In this document: positions 6,024 to 9,823 of the stretch, in pieces
Numbering within the stretch: the stretch's first letter is position 1
Layout of the letters: every line of letters starts with the position of its first letter
NCBI GenBank assembly: GCA_023391155.1
Contig: JAEWBM010000179.1
Coordinates: 1 to 9,823, forward strand
Length of the DNA: 9,823 bases
Reading direction: 5' to 3'
From: Acidobacteriota bacterium
GTDB lineage: Bacteria; Acidobacteriota; Blastocatellia; Pyrinomonadales; Pyrinomonadaceae
The notes under the pieces: generated by a model
What the model was told of the DNA's origin: nothing
Seen by the model: the letters and a program-made list of their open reading frames with translations, nothing else
Database searches by the model: none
Made by a program: the position numbers and the translations under genes

Positions 6024-6430
6024 AACGGGAACTCCTCGGTGACACCCAAGATCGTAACATCTTCATCGGCTTCGAGTATCCCGATCAGGTCCGTGTAGAG
6101 TTTTTCGGCGAAGGGCGCTGTATCGAAGAATCGAAATTTGCTCCAGCTCCATTTACGCGGGCCAGGGGCGCCGTCGGTGCAGACATATTCAGTGGATCCT
6201 TCAGGAGACGCGTAGATGCAAACACCGAATGTGAACGGCGGGCCCTCGATGTCCACCCACCAGCCCCAATCCTCTGCCACGACAAAAGGCGTTTTGTAGC
6301 CGCGTTCCGTCAATTTTGACTGCAGATAAAGTGCGAGGGCCTTGCCGTACATACCTTCGTTGACGACCTCGTCTTCCTCGCCCGGGAGGACGGGAAACTT
6401 GTTTGAGCGGATGTGTATGAACTTGCTCAT
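6020..6430 (-). CDS. Conserved-looking hypothetical protein, partner of the ferredoxin-like gene
   Basis: The 136-residue product begins MSKFIHIRSNKFPVLPGEED and contains NEGMYGKALALYLQSKL (24-40), a tryptophan-rich EDWGWWVDIEGPPFTFGV (about 53-70), APGPRKWSWSKFRFFDT (88-104) and ends LGVTEEFPF. It has no signal peptide or transmembrane helix, so it should be cytoplasmic. I know no function for it. Its ATG lies 3 nt after the argG stop, and its own TGA overlaps the TTG start of the ferredoxin-like gene, so the three are probably translated from one message. The tight coupling to the ferredoxin-like gene suggests a joint role, while argG looks like a chance or expression-sharing neighbour. It is a genuine gene on length, composition and coupling. 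Confidence 0.82.
   Translation of the reverse strand: MSKFIHIRSNKFPVLPGEEDEVVNEGMYGKALALYLQSKLTERGYKTPFVVAEDWGWWVDIEGPPFTFGVCIYASPEGSTEYVCTDGAPGPRKWSWSKFRFFDTAPFAEKLYTDLIGILEADEDVTILGVTEEFPF
6032..6037 (-). promoter_or_regulatory. Shine-Dalgarno site for the TTG start of the ferredoxin-like gene
   Basis: On the minus strand GAGGAG lies 8 nt before TTG 6021-6023, inside the end of the 136-residue gene. It supports the TTG start and translational coupling. Confidence 0.65.
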
Positions 6431-6433
6431 CGG

Positions 6434-7633
6434 TCAATCCATTTTGCCCAGCCTCAGCCTTAGCGCCTGCAGCTTGATGAATCCCTCAGCGTCGTGCTGG
6501 TCATAGGCGCCGGCATCGTCCTCAAATGTGGCGATGCGCTCGCGATAAAGCGAATTGGGCGAGCGGCGGCCGGTGACGACGGCGTTGCCCTTGTAAAGTT
6601 TGAGCCGGACGTCGCCGGTCACATTCTCTTGGGTTCGGTCGATCATCGAGCGAAGGATATCGAACTCCGGTGCGAACCAAAAGCCATAGTATATAGATTC
6701 AGCGATCTTGGTGGAGAGCGAGTCGCGGAGCCGCATGACCTCGCGGTCCATGGTGATGGACTCAAGCGCCCGGTGCGCGCCCATCAGGATCGTGACGCCG
6801 GGCGTTTCGTAAACACCGCGTGATTTCATTCCGACGAAACGGTTTTCGACTATGTCGACCCGGCCAATGCCGTGCTCGCCGCCGAGAGCATTAAGCTTTG
6901 TGAGCAGATCGACCGGGCCGTGACGCTCGCCGTCGATCGCAACCGGTTCGCCCTTTTCGAACGAGACAGTGATATCGAGAGGCGTATCAGGCGCGGCCTC
7001 GGGGGCCTTTGTGAGAACGAAGATATCTTCGGGCGGCGCGGCCCAGGGGTCCTCGAGGATCCCGCCTTCGTACGAAATATGCATCAGGTTTCGGTCCATC
7101 GAATACGGCTTTTCGGCGGAGGCGGTCACGGGGATGCCATGCCGATCGCAGTAGGCGATCAGTTCCGCACGGCCCTTAAAATCCCAGTGGCGCCAGGGGG
7201 CTATCACCTTGATGTCCGGCTGCAATGCGTAGTACGAAAGTTCAAAACGGACCTGATCATTTCCCTTGCCGGTGGCCCCGTGGGCGCCCGCGTCGGCCCC
7301 CTCGCGCCGGGCGATCTCGATCTGGCGTTTTGCGATGACCGGCCGTGCCAGGGAAGTGCCGAGGAGGTAGGTGCCCTCATAGACCGCGTTGGCTTTCAGT
7401 GCGCTCCAGACATATTCTTTAACAAACTCTTCGCGAAGGTCTTCGATATAAAGCTTGGAGGCGCCGGTGGCAAGGGCCTTTTCTTCGAGTCCGTCGAGTT
7501 CCTCGCCTTGGCCGACGTCGGCGCAATAGCAAACGACCTCGCAGCCGTAGGTCTCTTTTATCCAGAGCAGCATCGCCGAGGTGTCGAGGCCGCCGGAATA
7601 GGCTAGGACCACTTTGTTGATATTTCTTTCCAT
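6434..7633 (-). CDS. argG: Argininosuccinate synthase
   Basis: ArgG condenses citrulline and aspartate with ATP to give argininosuccinate, the penultimate step of arginine biosynthesis, in the cytoplasm. The product is 399 residues, the usual length of the short bacterial type. It has the N-type ATP pyrophosphatase PP-loop AYSGGLDTS (11-19) close to the N-terminus and the second family signature HGATGKGNDQVRFE (118-131). EGTYLLGTSLARPVIAK (86-102), PWRHWDFKGR and the tetramerisation region with GMKSRGVYETPG are also conserved. The ATG has only a weak SD, but the short lead MERNINKVVLAYSGG is normal for the family. It is divergent from argH across 104 bp and is followed after 3 nt by the 136-residue gene, an unusual downstream partner. 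Confidence 0.98.
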   Translation of the reverse strand: MERNINKVVLAYSGGLDTSAMLLWIKETYGCEVVCYCADVGQGEELDGLEEKALATGASKLYIEDLREEFVKEYVWSALKANAVYEGTYLLGTSLARPVIAKRQIEIARREGADAGAHGATGKGNDQVRFELSYYALQPDIKVIAPWRHWDFKGRAELIAYCDRHGIPVTASAEKPYSMDRNLMHISYEGGILEDPWAAPPEDIFVLTKAPEAAPDTPLDITVSFEKGEPVAIDGERHGPVDLLTKLNALGGEHGIGRVDIVENRFVGMKSRGVYETPGVTILMGAHRALESITMDREVMRLRDSLSTKIAESIYYGFWFAPEFDILRSMIDRTQENVTGDVRLKLYKGNAVVTGRRSPNSLYRERIATFEDDAGAYDQHDAEGFIKLQALRLRLGKMD

Positions 7634-7737
7634 CTGGATATTTTTAGGCAGAGCTACGAGCGATCAGCTGTAAGCTATAGGCCTCTTTCGGCAAATCATA
7701 CGAGGCGAACTACAATCATTCTGGCACAGAGCGATAT
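7634..7737. promoter_or_regulatory. Shared divergent promoter region of argG and argH
   Basis: This 104-bp gap separates the two divergent arginine genes, so both promoters are expected here. For argH, TACAAT (7711-7716) is a good -10 that would give a leader of about 15 nt, but no good -35 is visible. For argG, TATGAT on the minus strand (7695-7700) is a possible -10, again without a -35. No clear ArgR box (paired TGAAT/ATTCA arms) is seen. Confidence 0.35.
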
Positions 7738-9135
7738 ATGAGCAAATCCGAAAATCTTTGGGGAGGGAGATTTACCGAAAAGCCTCACGAGGCGTTCTCG
7801 GAGTTTAACGATTCATTTCGCTTCGACCGGCGGCTTTTCGCGGCTGATGTCAGAGCGAGTGCAGCCCATGCCGAGGGGCTCTCTCGTGCGGGCGTTATCA
7901 CACGTGACGAAGCAGATGCGATCGCCGGCGGATTGGCGCAGATGCTTGCCGATTCGGCTATAAACGAGAAGTATTTCGATGAATTAGATGCGGAGGATGT
8001 CCATTCGTTCATCGAGGCGAGGCTTATCGAGGCGATCGGCGAAACCGGCAAAAAGCTTCACACCGGACGCAGCCGCAACGATCAGACGGCCACGGCGGTC
8101 CGGTTGTGGCTTCGCGGTGAAGTAGACGAGATCGCGGGACTTATCAGAGAGCTGCAGGCGGCGCTCCTGGATATCGCGGAAGGCTTTTCGAAAGCGGTGA
8201 TGCCGGGCTATACCCACTTGCAGAGGGCGCAGCCGATACTCTTTGCCCATTGGTGCCTGGCCTACTTCGAGATGCTTGAGCGTGACCGCGAGAGACTCAC
8301 TCAATGCAGGCGGCGAATAAATGTCTTGCCGCTGGGCTCGGCGGCGCTCGCCGGTACCGGCTACCCGATCGACCGCGATGCGGTTGCGGCCGAGCTTGGC
8401 TTTGCTGGCGTCACCCGAAATAGCATTGACGCGGTGGCGGACCGCGATTTCGCGATCGAGTTTGCGGGCGTGTGTTCGATCTTGATGATGCACCTTTCGC
8501 GTTTGGCCGAGGACATGGTCATATACTGCTCTTCGGAGTTCGGGCTTATGCGGCTGGGCGACAGCGTCTCATCGGGATCGAGCTTGATGCCGCAGAAGAA
8601 GAATCCGGACGCCCTTGAGCTGTTGCGAGGAAAAGCGGGACGCGTGTTCGGGCATCACGCCGGGTTATTGGCTACGATGAAGGGGCTGCCCCTGGCATAT
8701 AACAAGGATATGCAGGAGGACAAAGAGGCGCTCATTGACACGGTTGAAACCGTAAAGCTTGCTTTACGGGCCGCGGCCGTGGTTGTGGAGAACACAGTGG
8801 TAGATGAAGAGCGCTCGCTCGCCGCGGCGACATCGGGTTATTTAAACGCCACGGAACTTGCGGACCATCTTGTAATGCAGGGTGTGCCTTTCCGGGCCGC
8901 GCACGAGGCGGTGGGCAAGCTGGTTCTTTTGGCACTCGGTAGCGGCCGTGAGCTGGACGATCTGTCGCTAGAGGAGATGCGTTCCGTTATGCCGGATATC
9001 GATGAGGATGTTTTTGAAGAGCTTAGTTTGGAACGCACGCTGAGCTCGAAATCGACGATCGGTGGGACAGCTCCGGTGAGAGTTCACGAAGCACTGCGGG
9101 CGGCGAAAAGGCTCATCGCGGAGCGTTCGGAATAA
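7738..9135 (+). CDS. argH: Argininosuccinate lyase
   Basis: ArgH cleaves argininosuccinate to arginine and fumarate, the last step of the pathway. The 465-residue product is full length for the aspartase/fumarase superfamily. It shows the N-terminal LWGGRFTEKP (7-16), HTGRSRNDQ (108-116), GYTHLQRAQP (157-166) with the probable catalytic His160, and the flexible-loop signature GSSLMPQKKNPD (280-291) with the catalytic serine at 281 or 282. The region PLAYNKDMQEDKE (318-330) is also typical. The ATG at 7738 gives the expected family N-terminus. It is the first gene of a likely operon with the thioesterase, which starts 17 nt after its stop, and tilS. Confidence 0.98.
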   Translation: MSKSENLWGGRFTEKPHEAFSEFNDSFRFDRRLFAADVRASAAHAEGLSRAGVITRDEADAIAGGLAQMLADSAINEKYFDELDAEDVHSFIEARLIEAIGETGKKLHTGRSRNDQTATAVRLWLRGEVDEIAGLIRELQAALLDIAEGFSKAVMPGYTHLQRAQPILFAHWCLAYFEMLERDRERLTQCRRRINVLPLGSAALAGTGYPIDRDAVAAELGFAGVTRNSIDAVADRDFAIEFAGVCSILMMHLSRLAEDMVIYCSSEFGLMRLGDSVSSGSSLMPQKKNPDALELLRGKAGRVFGHHAGLLATMKGLPLAYNKDMQEDKEALIDTVETVKLALRAAAVVVENTVVDEERSLAAATSGYLNATELADHLVMQGVPFRAAHEAVGKLVLLALGSGRELDDLSLEEMRSVMPDIDEDVFEELSLERTLSSKSTIGGTAPVRVHEALRAAKRLIAERSE

Positions 9136-9152
9136 GTGAGAAGTGATCACGA

Positions 9153-9578
9153 ATGTTCAAGTCTGAGATATTAAAGAGTACGGCCGAGAACGAGCTGATG
9201 CGGTTCTTGGGAATTGAGATAGTCATTGCCGAGGCCGACCGCGTTGTCCTGTCGATGGAGGTGACGCCCAAGGTGCACCAATATGCAGGGATAATGAACG
9301 GAGGTGTCTCGCTATATTTGGCCGAGACCGCGGCATCAGTCGGCGTGGTCGCGTCCGCGGACCTGACAAAGGTGACCCCGGTCGGTGTTGAGATCAACGG
9401 AAATCATTTGCGGGCGGTGAGCAAAGGCACGCTGACGGTGGAGGCGCGGCCGGTATTTCCCGGGCGGACGATGAGCGTATGGCAGATCGATATCAGAAAC
9501 GAGAAGGACAAGCATATCTTTACGGGCCGCTGCTCGGTGCTCCTGCAAAAAAGGCCCGCATTTCGGCAAGATGCATAA
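9153..9578 (+). CDS. PaaI-type hotdog-fold thioesterase
   Basis: The 141-residue product has the length and motifs of the PaaI/YdiI hotdog family, which hydrolyse acyl-CoA thioesters, often aromatic ones; members include the 1,4-dihydroxy-2-naphthoyl-CoA hydrolase of menaquinone synthesis. The active-site helix reads HQYAGIMNGGVSLYLAETAAS (within 42-62), with Gln43 and the likely catalytic Glu58. The usual HGG of the oxyanion turn is NGG here (Asn49). A GVEINGNHLRAVSKG strand with the common N-x-N/H-x-L-R-pattern and EARPVFPGRTMSVWQIDI follow as the CoA-binding and dimer strands. The substrate cannot be assigned from context: the upstream neighbour is argH and the downstream one tilS, whose ATG overlaps the last 8 bp. 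A menaquinone role is possible because NrfH needs quinol, but that is speculation. Confidence 0.88.
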   Translation: MFKSEILKSTAENELMRFLGIEIVIAEADRVVLSMEVTPKVHQYAGIMNGGVSLYLAETAASVGVVASADLTKVTPVGVEINGNHLRAVSKGTLTVEARPVFPGRTMSVWQIDIRNEKDKHIFTGRCSVLLQKRPAFRQDA

Positions 9579-9823
9579 GTTTGTACGCAGCCTGCTGACG
9601 GAGTGGCGGCGCCTCGGGCTGCCCATGGAGGGCGAGAGGGTCGTCGTCACTGTTTCGGGGGGAGCCGATTCAGTATCTCTGCTGCTCGCAATGGCGGAAC
9701 TCCGCGACCGAAAAAAGGTTCAAAATGAGCTGACCGCCGCACATTTCAACCATGGCCTGCGGGGAGAGGCGAGTGACGCAGATGCGGAATTCGTAAAGAC
9801 CTTAGCCGAGGACCTCGGCGTAA
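9571..9823 (+). CDS. tilS: tRNA(Ile)-lysidine synthase, N-terminal part
   Basis: TilS attaches lysine to cytidine 34 of tRNA-Ile(CAU) with ATP, so that it reads AUA and not AUG; the enzyme is essential in most bacteria. The window holds the first 84 codons, open to the right edge. They contain the PP-loop SGGADS (29-34), preceded by VVVTV, and the family motif HFNHGLRGEASDADAEF (58-74). These identify TilS and distinguish it from TtcA, which has cysteine motifs. The ATG at 9571-9573 overlaps the thioesterase stop by 8 bp in another frame, which indicates coupling. Only a weak SD is visible. Confidence 0.93.
   Translation, partial: MHKFVRSLLTEWRRLGLPMEGERVVVTVSGGADSVSLLLAMAELRDRKKVQNELTAAHFNHGLRGEASDADAEFVKTLAEDLGV

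Noticed and set aside
6872..7606. 244-codon open frame antisense to argG
   Set aside because: It is the shadow of argG; the product is not protein-like and argG is certain.
7634..7737. ArgR operator between argG and argH
   Set aside because: No pair of TGAAT/ATTCA arms with the expected spacing is present.
7984..8493. 169-codon open frame antisense to argH
   Set aside because: It is opposite the most conserved part of argH and has no supporting motif or SD.

Overview
The window reads as an ordinary chromosomal segment of a Gram-negative-type, moderately high-GC bacterium with dense packing, frequent non-ATG starts and no mobile elements, tRNA/rRNA genes or CRISPR. Gene content (a nrfHA pair whose NrfA has only CxxCH hemes, a lone DUF4157 protein, a rickettsial-type protein-lysine methyltransferase homologue, split argG/argH) fits an Acidobacteriota genome, perhaps of the Blastocatellia/Pyrinomonadaceae kind. 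That assignment is inference from protein style; no marker gene here settles it.

Layout. Positions 1-536 (minus) hold the N-terminal 178 residues of an unrecognised secreted protein that runs off the left edge. Divergent from it, nrfH (635-1153) and nrfA (1167-2636) form a plus-strand operon for the menaquinol-linked cytochrome c nitrite reductase that makes ammonium. Convergent with nrfA is a small DUF4157/HExxH protein (2654-3010, minus). A class I methyltransferase (3080-3793, plus) is divergent from it and overlaps, tail to tail, a 512-residue PKMT-like methyltransferase (3784-5322, minus) by 10 bp. Further right, still on the minus strand, argG (6434-7633) is followed after 3 nt by a conserved-looking 136-residue protein (6020-6430) and then by a ferredoxin-like gene (5360-6023) that is split by a one-base frameshift near 5813. 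Divergent from argG, argH (7738-9135), a hotdog thioesterase (9153-9578) and the start of tilS (9571 to the right edge) form a plus-strand operon.

How the parts work together. NrfH takes electrons from the quinol pool and passes them to NrfA, which reduces nitrite to ammonium in the periplasm. ArgG and ArgH carry out the last two steps of arginine biosynthesis from a shared 104-bp divergent promoter region. TilS makes lysidine in tRNA-Ile(CAU). The rest are individually annotated proteins of uncertain role. The points most worth following up are the frameshifted ferredoxin-like gene with its coupled 136-residue partner, the PKMT-like enzyme without an obvious substrate, and the orphan DUF4157 protein.
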